Below are positions 47,151-55,239 of a stretch of DNA of 64,000 bases, piece after piece. Made by a program: the position numbers and the translations under genes. Positions within the stretch are counted from its first letter, which is position 1. Each line of letters starts with the position of its first letter. The stretch is from assembly GCA_026398255.1 (NCBI GenBank), contig JAPLTG010000019.1, positions 23,106 through 87,105 of the forward strand, written 5' to 3'. The DNA is from Verrucomicrobiota bacterium. Its GTDB lineage: Bacteria; Verrucomicrobiota; Verrucomicrobiia; Chthoniobacterales; Terrimicrobiaceae. The notes beneath the pieces were generated by a model, which saw only the letters and a list, made by a program, of their open reading frames with translations, was not told the DNA's origin and ran no database searches.

Positions 47151-48242
47151 ATGTTAATTAAAAATATGATAATCGCTATCTCATTCCTGGGCACTGTATC
47201 CCAAGGAATTGTTTGCGCGGAAAACACGCCCAAACCGGAGTTAAAAAATCCCATACGTTTTGAGATACAGGAGTTGAGGGAAACGCCCGTGATTGATAAG
47301 GACCATCCGGATGCCAAGGATAATAAATATGGGTTTGAGGGTGGTTCGGTGGTGAAGCTTGACGGCGTTTACTACTTGTTTACGTCCGAAATGGCAGGGG
47401 ATCCCTTCTGGGTCAAAATGCGTCTGGCGCTCTGGACCAGTACGAACGGAATTGATTGGAAGCGGATTTCAACAATCAAGGAGACCTCCGGCAAATCACG
47501 AGCTGAAACAGGGCTGCCCTACGAGTCCTTTTGGTCCCCTATGCCGATTTATAATGACGCGGACAAGGTATGGGAATTGTTTCATGTCGCCTACGACACC
47601 GGAGGGGCCACTGGAGGACGAATCTGGCGCGTTACGTCAACAGTTAAGGGCCCCGCCGGCATCGTTGGCCCCTATAAGGATAAGGGCATCATCCTGCAGC
47701 CGGATGCGGAATCCCAGAAGTGGGAAGGCTCGCAAGGTACCGCGTCGTTCTACCCTTATCGGGTTAACGATCGATGGGTCGCCTTTTATTGCAGTCATGG
47801 TCATGGTCATGGCGGAGCGCCGGGGTGGCAGGTAGGACTTGCGGAAGCCCCCACCTTGACGGGGCCTTGGAAGCGGCGTGCAGAAGGTAATCCGCTGCCC
47901 ATTGAACCTGTTTTTAATGAGAATCCGATTGTTACACGTATCGGAGATCTGTATGTCGCTGTTTACGACTCTGACATTGTTAATGCTCCTGCCCCAAAAA
48001 ATTACAAAGAAAAGACTTCGGTAGGCTATACCACATCCACTGATGGTATTAATTGGTCGAAGGGTGGCCGGATCGTCGTCCAACCGCCAGGCCCCGCGAA
48101 CTGGTCCGTGGACATTCGTACACCCTTGGGATTGATTGATGAAGGCAACGATACCTTCACCCTGTTCTACACCGCCGAGGACAACAAAAGGTTTTGGCCG
48201 GTAAGCAAAATAAAACTGAAAATGGTCAAGGAAACCCTATGA
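47151..48242 (+). CDS. Secreted glycosidase-like five-bladed beta-propeller protein
   Basis: 363 aa from ATG 47151, after a GGA-containing site and just before the signal peptide (MIIAISFLGTVSQGIVCAEN); the frame opens at a TTG at 47091. Repeated blade motifs are visible: GGSVVKLDGVYYLFTSEM, RLALWTSTNGIDWKRI, ESFWSPMPIYND, VGYTTSTDGINWSKGG. This layout is shared by GH43, GH32 and GH117-like glycosidases. The acidic triad is not assignable by eye, so the exact GH family is open. The region is clearly more AT-rich than its neighbours, suggesting transfer. A remnant of a second copy lies upstream. Confidence 0.75.
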   Translation: MLIKNMIIAISFLGTVSQGIVCAENTPKPELKNPIRFEIQELRETPVIDKDHPDAKDNKYGFEGGSVVKLDGVYYLFTSEMAGDPFWVKMRLALWTSTNGIDWKRISTIKETSGKSRAETGLPYESFWSPMPIYNDADKVWELFHVAYDTGGATGGRIWRVTSTVKGPAGIVGPYKDKGIILQPDAESQKWEGSQGTASFYPYRVNDRWVAFYCSHGHGHGGAPGWQVGLAEAPTLTGPWKRRAEGNPLPIEPVFNENPIVTRIGDLYVAVYDSDIVNAPAPKNYKEKTSVGYTTSTDGINWSKGGRIVVQPPGPANWSVDIRTPLGLIDEGNDTFTLFYTAEDNKRFWPVSKIKLKMVKETL

Positions 48243-48320
48243 CAATGAAAAAATAAAAGCCCACCAATTCGATTACATCTGCAACCATCTTATTCCAAGA
48301 GCATACTCGTTTGGAATAAT

Positions 48321-49394
48321 ATGCGACATCTGACGACCATTCTTGCAACCCTGTTGGCCCTTGGGGCCTCCGCTGCGCTTGCAGAGGAATTTGTGGTGCT
48401 CGACAACGGAGCGCGCATTCCGATCCGCAAGGCGATTCCTGTGATATCGGAATCCAATGGGGCGTCGGGCTGGCACACCTCGGTCTCGCGTCCCCGCCAG
48501 GAATCCCACCTGCACAAAGGAACCCGCACCAGCCACCAGGGGTTCCATGTTGATTACAGGATTGCTCCTGAGAGCGCCCCTCAGATGGGCTATGATCTTG
48601 ATGCTGGGTTCAGGATGCTGGACTCAATGATCGGCGATTCGATCGACTCCTCGCTTGCGAGGAACATGCAGATCAGCCAAGGAGGACACCTCCGGTGGAC
48701 AGGCCCAAACCGCCTCGAACTCACGCTCTCTTCAACGCTCGAAACAGCGCTTCATGACACAAGGTCTTATCAGGAACACGCCGTGGTTCACAAAGGCCTC
48801 CTCTCTTTCGCTCCGCTGCCCCACACGACCCTGCGCACCTCTCTTGGATCCGGCGACCGTCGCCGGCTCGATGGCACGATTCTTCACGAAGATGCGCTCT
48901 CCACCTCCCTCGAGCAACGTGTGCCGCTCCTGCCGCTGCGCCTCACACTAACCCAATCCTCCGCATGGCAGTCACTGGTGGATTCCGATGATGGTGACAT
49001 CGAGCGCCACCGACTCCTTGGATCGGCTCTGTGGAATATCCAGGAAGGCACCACCCTGTCCCTCGGCGTCGAGTCCGGCATGGTCTCGCGGGCGACCAAC
49101 GACTCAAGTGAACTCACCTCGATCATCAGCACGGAACTGCGTCTCCAGCCCCTCCCACTACTCGGACTCCGCCTCGGCGCAAGCGCCGAGGACCGCGGGA
49201 TTCCAGCTCCCGCCGACGAGGGCTGCGAGGCGCGTGTGCTCATTCCAGCACTCTCCGCAGGGCTCGACCTCCAGCTCGCTCCCAATTTTGAAACAGGCAT
49301 CGGCATCCTTTACCGACCGAACGCGCCGGCCACTCCCACCAATTCCTCGGCGGCCCCCGCTCAAGTCACGATCTTTGGCAGCACGTTATTCTAA
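48321..49394 (+). CDS. Predicted outer-membrane beta-barrel protein
   Basis: 357 aa. The signal peptide is MRHLTTILATLLALGASAALA. From about residue 110 alternating polar/hydrophobic strands recur (HLRWTGPNRLELTLSSTLET, LLPLRLTLTQSSAWQSL, TTLSLGVESGMVS, LRLQPLPLLGLRLGASA), and the chain ends in a terminal Phe (TIFGSTLF), the BamA-recognised C-terminal signature. GC content returns to the window norm. No family is recognised. Possibly a porin-like partner for the adjacent glycosidase (inference). Confidence 0.65.
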   Translation: MRHLTTILATLLALGASAALAEEFVVLDNGARIPIRKAIPVISESNGASGWHTSVSRPRQESHLHKGTRTSHQGFHVDYRIAPESAPQMGYDLDAGFRMLDSMIGDSIDSSLARNMQISQGGHLRWTGPNRLELTLSSTLETALHDTRSYQEHAVVHKGLLSFAPLPHTTLRTSLGSGDRRRLDGTILHEDALSTSLEQRVPLLPLRLTLTQSSAWQSLVDSDDGDIERHRLLGSALWNIQEGTTLSLGVESGMVSRATNDSSELTSIISTELRLQPLPLLGLRLGASAEDRGIPAPADEGCEARVLIPALSAGLDLQLAPNFETGIGILYRPNAPATPTNSSAAPAQVTIFGSTLF

Positions 49395-49433
49395 CCCTTT
49401 TCGGTTTACTCGCTGACCTCAAGAAAAGGAAAA

Positions 49434-49481
49434 GGGGTCAGTCCCGGAAAAGGGGTCAGTCCCGCGTATTGACGCTTTTTT
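49434..49481. repeat. Left inverted repeat of RAYT element, with duplicated core
   Basis: GGGGTCAGTCCCG occurs twice in tandem (49434-49446 and 49452-49464, 18-nt period). The full 30-bp left end is 49452-49481, 22 nt before the RAYT ATG, and it is the inverse of 46931-46960. Confidence 0.85.
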
Positions 49482-49503
49482 AAAAATCTGAGAGTTTCGA
49501 ACG

Positions 49504-50445
49504 ATGGCAAGGTCACTACGAATCCAATATGCGGGGGCGATTTATCATGTGATGAGTCGAGGGGATCGGCGGGAAAGTATTTTTCTCGATGAGGAGGATC
49601 GGCGGAGATTTTTAAGGACGCTGGGGGAGGCGTGCGAGCGTGCGGGTTGGCAGGTGCATGCCTATTGTCTGATGGGAAACCATTTTCATCTGGTGGTGGA
49701 GACGCCGCAACCGACGCTGGTGGCGGGGATGAAGTGGTTTTTGGGAACCTACACGCAACGATTCAACGCGCGGCACCGGATGCGGGGGCATTTGTTCGCG
49801 GGTCGCTACAAGTCGCTGGCGGACTACGCCTGGAGCAGTTTTCCCGAATACCTGAAGCCAACCAAGCGCCGGGTCGGATGGTTGCGGGTCGATCGTTTAT
49901 TTGGCGAATTGGGAATCCGGCGGGATAACAGCAGAGGAAGGCGGGAGTTCGGCGAGATCATGGCGGCACGATGCCGGGTGGAGGGACATGCGGAGGAGGA
50001 ACTCTGGAAGGGAATCCGGCGGGGTTGGAAATTTGGCGCGGAGGATTTTGTGGAGAGATTGGTGGGGATGGGGCATGGAGGGGCCGGGAATGCGGCGATC
50101 CACTTGAGTGAAGCGCTGGAGGAGACGATGGAGGAAAAGGCACGGGGGATCGTGAGGGAGTTCTTAAAAACGCGCGGGATGGGATTGGATGAGTTCCGGA
50201 GGCTCCGGAAAGGGCATCCCTCCAAGATTGCGCTCGCGGCAGAGTTGAGGAAGAGCACCACGATGACGATGTCCTGGATCGCGGAGGAATTGAATGCTGG
50301 AGTGCCTCAAACTCTCTGGAGGGCGCTCTGGAAAAACGGAAAAAGCGATAATACACGGGACTGGTATCTTTTCAACAAGCCTTCCGAAGCAGGCGGGCGA
50401 GCCCGTAGGGCTCTAGCTCGCCGGACTGCTTCGGAGGCGCGTTGA
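49504..50445 (+). CDS. RAYT-type (Y1/HUH) transposase with internal deletion, probably inactive
   Basis: 313 aa. The N-terminus (AGAIYHVMSRGDRRESIF) and the HxH site (LMGNHFHLVVE) are normal. After HLFAGRYKSL the sequence jumps to ADYAWSSFPEYL; relatives have some 30 residues here, carrying the YLKTVxDYVHLNPVRA-type helix with the catalytic Tyr. Its absence should abolish strand cleavage. The C-terminal helical extension (about 130-280) is of the longer RAYT type. One base fewer in the A-run at 50340 than in the remnant copy makes the frame run on into a REP hairpin, adding about 35 unnatural residues. Confidence 0.85.
   Translation: MARSLRIQYAGAIYHVMSRGDRRESIFLDEEDRRRFLRTLGEACERAGWQVHAYCLMGNHFHLVVETPQPTLVAGMKWFLGTYTQRFNARHRMRGHLFAGRYKSLADYAWSSFPEYLKPTKRRVGWLRVDRLFGELGIRRDNSRGRREFGEIMAARCRVEGHAEEELWKGIRRGWKFGAEDFVERLVGMGHGGAGNAAIHLSEALEETMEEKARGIVREFLKTRGMGLDEFRRLRKGHPSKIALAAELRKSTTMTMSWIAEELNAGVPQTLWRALWKNGKSDNTRDWYLFNKPSEAGGRARRALARRTASEAR
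50384..50434. repeat. REP-like imperfect palindrome
   Basis: CCGAAGCAG (50384-50392) pairs with CTGCTTCGG (50426-50434), and GCGAGC (50397-50402) with GCTCGC (50416-50421), separated by a 4x4 internal loop. It lies inside the run-on end of the RAYT frame, 40 nt before the IS110 gene. Confidence 0.75.
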
Positions 50446-50455
50446 GGCTGCCCCA

Positions 50456-50476
50456 ATGGCATCTTCAAGATGCCAT
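50456..50476. repeat. Perfect 21-bp palindrome overlapping the IS110 start codon
   Basis: Ten-base arms around a single central C: 50456-50465 mirrors 50467-50476. The IS110-family ATG (50475-50477) overlaps its last two bases, so in RNA the start codon would sit at the base of a hairpin. Confidence 0.8.
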
Positions 50477-51980
50477 GAAAACTACATCCTCCACTCCATC
50501 CTCCATCTACCGCAACCAGAATGCCCTTCTCAGGGCGATTTTTGAAAAAGCCACCGATCCCCGCAAGGTTCTCTGCGTCGCTCTCGACTACGCCAAGCGC
50601 AAGCATGTCGCCCTGTGTTGCGACGGCAACGGCGACATCCTTCGGCAACCCTTCCCGGTCGAAAACTCCGCGGAGGGCGTTTCCTTCCTCATCAAGCAAA
50701 TCACTGCCCCCGCCCGTCGCCGCAAGATTCCTAAATGCAACATCTTCTTCGGCGGCGAGGACGAACCCTCCTATGTCGCCAATTTCACCGCCGCCCTCCG
50801 CCTCCGGCGATACCTCGTCCTGCGCGTCAACGCCGCCGAGGCCGCCCAGAACCGTGAGAACCTGATCGCCAGCACCGATCTCCTCGACCTCCTCGGCATC
50901 GCAAAAACTCTCCTCTCCCGCCGCGCACGAGCCACCGGACACTCCACTCCGGCTTCACCAGCGGATTCCAAGAACCCCACCGACATATACTTTGAAATCC
51001 GCGAAATCACCCGCAGTCGTCGCATTCTGGTGCGCCAGCAAACAGCCGCCTCCAACCGTATCCACGCCTTGGTGGACCAACTCTTCCCCGGCTTTCTGGA
51101 TTCCTCCCGCAGTCCGCTGACTCCCTTTTGCGAAGCCTCCCTTGCCCTCATGAAAGAGCGCTTCAGCTCCATCGAGATCGCCCGCCGTCGGCCACTCACC
51201 CTCGCCTCATTCCTTGCACGCCACGGCATCCGCCAATCCGACGAGGCTGCCGCCAAAATCATCACACTGGCCTCCAACGCTCTACCGCCCGCTCCTCAAC
51301 GACTCTCGGCCCTCCAGCACGCGCTGACCGCCACGGTCGACTTGCGTGAGTGCCTCACCCGCAACGCCAACGCCCTGCGCCAACAAGCCGCCCTCCTCCT
51401 CGCGACCACACCCTACGCCCTCCTCACCAGCATTCCCGGCATCGGCTTCACTCTCGCCTCCGGCATCGCCGGAGAACTCGGCGACCCTCGCCGATTAGCC
51501 TCCGTCGACTCTCTTTGCGCCTACGCCGGCATCGTCCCGAGCACTTTCCAAAGCGGTGGCCCCGACCAACCCGCCTCCCAAGGCCACACCCCCGCCCGCT
51601 GCAACCACATCCTCAAGGACTGGACCGTCCAAAGCGCACAAAAAATCTCCCTCTACGGCCCGCCAGAACTCAAGGACCGCATCGCCCGCTGGAACGCCAA
51701 TGGCCAGCACGCACTCTTTGCCGCCGCCCGCCGTTATCTCCGACTCCTGCGCTCCCTCGTCCTCAACCAAGTTCCCTATTTGGATCCCCGCTGCCGCTCC
51801 AGCACCGCCACCGACCAAGACCACGCCGACGCCGCACTTCAAACCTGGCTGGTCCTTCTTCGCAAATGGCGCCCCATCCCCGAGGGCATTCCCCTCATCA
51901 CCAACGAATCCACACCCCTCGGCTTCTGGCGCCGCCTCGTCATGGAATCACGCTCCATCCACCTTCCCCTCAAGCCATGA
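50475..51980 (+). CDS. IS110-family transposase
   Basis: 501 aa from ATG 50475; an upstream GTG-type start in the same frame would overlap the RAYT frame. The N-terminal RuvC-like DEDD domain shows ALDYAKRKHVAL (first Asp), FFGGEDEPSY (Glu) and STDLLDLLG (Asp pair). The C-terminal Transposase_20 domain has TSIPGIGFTLASGIAGELGD and AYAGIVPSTFQSGG with the conserved Ser. It is longer than most relatives (330-450 aa). IS110/IS1111 recombinases are guided by an RNA made from one non-coding end of the element. The 5' side is short here and the 3' side long and foldable. No terminal inverted repeats were seen, as usual for IS110. Confidence 0.9.
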   Translation: MKTTSSTPSSIYRNQNALLRAIFEKATDPRKVLCVALDYAKRKHVALCCDGNGDILRQPFPVENSAEGVSFLIKQITAPARRRKIPKCNIFFGGEDEPSYVANFTAALRLRRYLVLRVNAAEAAQNRENLIASTDLLDLLGIAKTLLSRRARATGHSTPASPADSKNPTDIYFEIREITRSRRILVRQQTAASNRIHALVDQLFPGFLDSSRSPLTPFCEASLALMKERFSSIEIARRRPLTLASFLARHGIRQSDEAAAKIITLASNALPPAPQRLSALQHALTATVDLRECLTRNANALRQQAALLLATTPYALLTSIPGIGFTLASGIAGELGDPRRLASVDSLCAYAGIVPSTFQSGGPDQPASQGHTPARCNHILKDWTVQSAQKISLYGPPELKDRIARWNANGQHALFAAARRYLRLLRSLVLNQVPYLDPRCRSSTATDQDHADAALQTWLVLLRKWRPIPEGIPLITNESTPLGFWRRLVMESRSIHLPLKP

Positions 51981-52021
51981 CCTCTTTCAACCACCCCTTT
52001 TTCCCACCCGCAACCCGGCAT

Positions 52022-52271
52022 GCTCGGGGGCCCGAGGACTGAGGAAATGAAAACCGGAGACGGGGCGACCGGATGGCTCATTGTGGGATGCCGCGCATTG
52101 CGCGACGGCTTGGGTCAGTATGCCAAGACACCGGTCGCCCCCGATCCGACCACGCCGACCACGGCGTGTGTCGGACCATGGCTCAAAGATGCTCTGCCCC
52201 GGCACAAGTTGTCGAGGGCGTATCACACCAGTCCGCCAGGAAAAAGGGGCTCCTCCCTGCTCCATGCAGGG
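52022..52271 (+). ncRNA. Candidate structured RNA in the 3' end of the IS110-type element
   Basis: No convincing gene lies in 51981-52568. Paired segments seen by eye: 52023-52027 with 52032-52036; 52062-52072 with 52131-52141 (11 bp, perfect), which closes inner stems CGC/GCG and CTTGG/CCAAG; 52146-52150 with 52170-52174 enclosing 52152-52157 with 52162-52167; 52255-52260 with 52266-52271. Placement after the transposase fits the guide (bridge/seek) RNA of IS1111-like elements. This is an inference without covariation or expression data. Confidence 0.5.
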
Positions 52272-52349
52272 TAAACCGGCGTCGCCACCGCCCTCTCCCC
52301 GTCTCCAACCTCTCGTTTCCTTACCGCTGGATCCCAGCCTGTCCAGCCA

Positions 52350-52376
52350 GCCAGTTTTTTTCCCTCAAAAACTGGC
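52350..52376. repeat. 10-bp stem hairpin, possible element end or terminator
   Basis: GCCAGTTTTT (52350-52359) pairs with AAAAACTGGC (52367-52376) across a 7-nt loop. It lies about 75 nt after the candidate RNA and could be its terminator or mark the element boundary. The remaining 190 nt up to 52568 show nothing clear. Confidence 0.45.
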
Positions 52377-52568
52377 ACCACCCCTCGCATCCTTTTCACT
52401 ACTCACAAAATTTCCTGTTGATTTGCTCTGATACTACTGACCCGTTTTCGCCTTTTTTGGCCCTTTTTCCGAGACGGGGGCGCAACCAACAGCTCCCGAG
52501 GCTGCGCGCTCACCGAGATCGCACACTCGGCCATCGACGGCGCGGAGGGGATTGGGCAGCTTCGTTGC

Positions 52569-53432
52569 GTGTCCAGCGAACTTCTCAAACAAATCGCACT
52601 GCCCATCGCCCTCTTCGTGGTCCTTTTCGGGATGGGCCTCAGCCTCGTCCCCACCGACTTCCGGCGCGTGGTGCTCCAACCCAAAGCAAAAATCATCGGA
52701 CTCGGTTGCCAACTCTTTCTTCTCCCTGCCTTCGCCTTCGCCCTCGCATTGATCTTCCGACTCCCCGGGGAACTCGCCGTCGGGCTCATGGTCCTCGCCG
52801 CCTGCCCGGGCGGAGCGACTTCGAATGTCATCACCCACCTGTCCAAAGGCGACACAGCGCTCTCCGTCACACTCACCGCCGTCTCCAGCATGGCCTGCGT
52901 TTTCACCATCCCGTGGATCGTAGGGTGGTCGATGGATTGGTTCCTGGGCAGTGGTGCGGCAGTCGCCTTGCCGTTTTGGAAAACACTCGCGCAACTCGCA
53001 TTCGTCACCATCCTGCCGATCCTCTGCGGCATGGCGCTGAGGCACGCCCGCCCCACACTGGCAGTCCGCCTCGAGCGCCCGGCGAATATTTTCGCACTTG
53101 TTTTCCTGGCCCTCATCATTGCCGCTGCGATCGCTCGCGAGAAAGACCTCGCCCACCAATTCGCCGTGGCCGGCCCCGCCGCCATTACGTTGAACCTTGT
53201 AATGATGGCGTTGGGCTTCGGCATCGCAAGACTCGCCGGCTTGCCCAGATCCCAACGCGTCACCATCGCCATTGAAACCGGAATCCAAAATGGCACGCTC
53301 GCCCTCGCCATAACACTCGGACTTCTCGAAAGCCCAAGCATCGCCATGCCCGCAGTTGTTTACAGCCTCTTCATGTTCCTCAGCGGGGCCGTCATGATCG
53401 GATGGTTCGGCCGCCGTCCCGCCTCATCCTGA
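52569..53432 (+). CDS. Bile acid:sodium symporter (BASS) family transporter
   Basis: 287 aa from GTG 52569, with nine or ten hydrophobic helices. Family motifs: LVLAACPGGATSNVITHLSKGDTALS (the GGxxSN crossover region) and the second crossover near IAIETGIQNGTLALAIT. BASS proteins import organic anions with Na+. Substrate unknown; bacterial members carry pantoate or keto-acids as well as bile salts. It stands alone. Beyond it, 53433-53720 is AT-rich without a recognisable gene. Confidence 0.88.
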   Translation: MSSELLKQIALPIALFVVLFGMGLSLVPTDFRRVVLQPKAKIIGLGCQLFLLPAFAFALALIFRLPGELAVGLMVLAACPGGATSNVITHLSKGDTALSVTLTAVSSMACVFTIPWIVGWSMDWFLGSGAAVALPFWKTLAQLAFVTILPILCGMALRHARPTLAVRLERPANIFALVFLALIIAAAIAREKDLAHQFAVAGPAAITLNLVMMALGFGIARLAGLPRSQRVTIAIETGIQNGTLALAITLGLLESPSIAMPAVVYSLFMFLSGAVMIGWFGRRPASS

Positions 53433-53720
53433 TTATCCTCGCCCCATTCGCCACGATTATCCTTGCACCTTTTCTCAAGTAGCCTCGAACGAAAACTGGG
53501 ACGCCTACCGCCTTCTCCATTTGATTCCGTAATGGCGGCCATCAGGGATTTGCTGATTTTGTAAGTCTTAAAGAAATTCCTTTAGGAGTAACTCCTGAGC
53601 TCGTTAAATTTTTTTCTAAAAATTACATCTCTCCGCCACATCGCATTCCGCAGGTATCCCAGACCCGATAATTCATTTGAACCACACATCTGAATGAGTG
53701 AATTTTTGTGTGTAATCACC

Positions 53721-53921
53721 ATGGCAACAAATCTTCAATTGGACGATCGGCTCATCGCAGAGGCCGCCGCGCTCGGTAAACATCGCACCAAGAAGGAGGC
53801 GGTGACTCAGGCCCTGACCGACTACATCCGCCACCTCCGGCAGGACCGCATTTTGGACCTTTTCGGTAAGGTCGAATTTGACCCTGAATACGACTACAAG
53901 CGCCAACGGACCCGTCCATGA
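53721..53921 (+). CDS. vapB: VapB-type antitoxin
   Basis: 66 aa from ATG 53721; the frame opens at 53694. MATNLQLDDRLIAEAAALG and TKKEAVTQALTDYIRH match DUF2191/VapB ribbon-helix-helix antitoxins. The C-terminal part (FGKVEFDPEYDYKRQR) is the toxin-binding tail. It overlaps the toxin gene by 4 nt. It should bind its own promoter region with VapC. Confidence 0.9.
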   Translation: MATNLQLDDRLIAEAAALGKHRTKKEAVTQALTDYIRHLRQDRILDLFGKVEFDPEYDYKRQRTRP

Positions 53922-54379
53922 GGGTGTTGGTTGACACGGGCGTCTGGTCATTGGCGTTGCGACGCGCAGACGGTCATCTCCATCCGGAGACGGAGGAGAT
54001 GCGGCGTCTTGTCATGGCCCATGTTGCCGAAATCATCGGGCCGGTTCGGCAGGAAATTCTCTCCGGCGTTCGGGATCGTCCTCAGTTCGCGCGTCTCGAA
54101 ACCCACCTCGACGCATTCCCTGATGTTCCACTGTTGAGCGAAGATTTTGTAACCGCCGCGAAGTTTTTCAACCTGTGTCGATCCAAGGGCATTCAGGGTT
54201 CGAATACCGACTTCCTGATTTGTGCCGTCGCCGTCCGATGTGAGTTGGCCATCTTCACAACGGACGGGGACTTCCGGCACTTCGCAAAATGCCTGCCCAT
54301 TGTCCTGCACGAGTTCAAAAAAACGGGTGAGTCCGCCTCTCTGAGGCCACGTCGCCCAAACTCGAAACAAAAAAAGTGA
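53918..54379 (+). CDS. vapC: VapC-type PIN-domain toxin ribonuclease
   Basis: 153 aa. PIN acidic residues are present: MRVLVDTGVWSLAL (Asp6), a Glu in RQEILSGV, Asp in GSNTDFLICAVA and Asp in IFTTDGDF. VapC toxins cleave tRNA or rRNA when released from VapB. The tail after residue 135 (basic SASLRPRRPNSKQKK) extends past the usual end at about 135 aa, so that the gene reaches and overlaps the ogg start by 4 nt. Confidence 0.92.
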   Translation: MRVLVDTGVWSLALRRADGHLHPETEEMRRLVMAHVAEIIGPVRQEILSGVRDRPQFARLETHLDAFPDVPLLSEDFVTAAKFFNLCRSKGIQGSNTDFLICAVAVRCELAIFTTDGDFRHFAKCLPIVLHEFKKTGESASLRPRRPNSKQKK

Positions 54380-55239
54380 CAGCGACCAACCTCGGCGGCC
54401 CGATCAATTTGGATCAAACGCTCTTGAGCGGGCAGGTTTTCCATTGGACTCGCCGCGCCGACGGCTCTTGGAGCGGGCTTTTGGGTAACGAGGCAATTGT
54501 TGTTTCGGAAAAAAACGGCCAGCTCGTCTTGCATCAAGGCCCGGCCGATCGGGTCGCACACCACTTCGCTCTCGACCATCCGCTGGAGGAAATTTACGCG
54601 GCGTTTCCCGAGGAACCCATGAGCCAATCGGCGCTCGCGGCGTGCCGAGGACTGCGCATCCTGCGTCAGCCGCGGTGGGAATGCACGGCGGCCTTCATCA
54701 CCAGTTCCATGAAACAAGTCGCCCACATTCGCTCGATGTCGCTGGCGATCCGGTCGCGTTTCGGCGAGGCGGTGGAGGGCTCGGAGATCAACGCGTATCC
54801 GGCGTTCGAGGTTTTGGCGAAAGCCACGGAGTCCGCCCTACGCGACTGCGGCTTGGGCTACCGGGCGGAAAATCTCCTGAAAACCGCACGCCTGCTCGCC
54901 GATGGCACGATCGACCTCGAGGTCATCGCGAAACAGCCCACCGCGCGTCTCCGCCAAACTCTCCAAATGCTCCCTGGCGTCGGCGTGAAAGTGGCCAATT
55001 GCATTCTGCTCTTCGCCTACGAACGCCTCGACGCCGTGCCGATCGACACTTGGATCCATCGGATTCTTTTAGCCATGCGGAAGGGGCGGGATGGAACGCC
55101 GGCCGTGCTAGCCGCCTACGCACGACGCCGATTGGGGCCGTATGCCGGCTATGTCCAGCAATACCTCTTCCACCATGCCCGCATGATGAAGCGGGCGGGA
55201 GCGGTTACTTCACCTCGAGCAACTCGACATCGAAAATGA
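54376..55239 (+). CDS. ogg: OGG-type 8-oxoguanine DNA glycosylase/AP lyase
   Basis: 287 aa from GTG 54376. The N-terminal OGG_N domain (INLDQTLLSGQVFHWTRR) is followed by the HhH-GPD domain: LPGVGVKVANCILLFAY contains the helix-hairpin-helix and catalytic Lys, and AVPIDTWIHR the catalytic Asp, as in human OGG1. It removes oxidised guanine from DNA. It overlaps vapC by 4 nt and, at the 3' end, runs 35 nt into the convergent FKBP gene. Confidence 0.92.
   Translation: MTATNLGGPINLDQTLLSGQVFHWTRRADGSWSGLLGNEAIVVSEKNGQLVLHQGPADRVAHHFALDHPLEEIYAAFPEEPMSQSALAACRGLRILRQPRWECTAAFITSSMKQVAHIRSMSLAIRSRFGEAVEGSEINAYPAFEVLAKATESALRDCGLGYRAENLLKTARLLADGTIDLEVIAKQPTARLRQTLQMLPGVGVKVANCILLFAYERLDAVPIDTWIHRILLAMRKGRDGTPAVLAAYARRRLGPYAGYVQQYLFHHARMMKRAGAVTSPRATRHRK

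Noticed and set aside
52073..53275. 400-codon plus-strand frame covering the IS110 3' region and the BASS gene
   Set aside because: Arg/His/Pro-rich shadow of the BASS transporter joined to the non-coding end; no family features.
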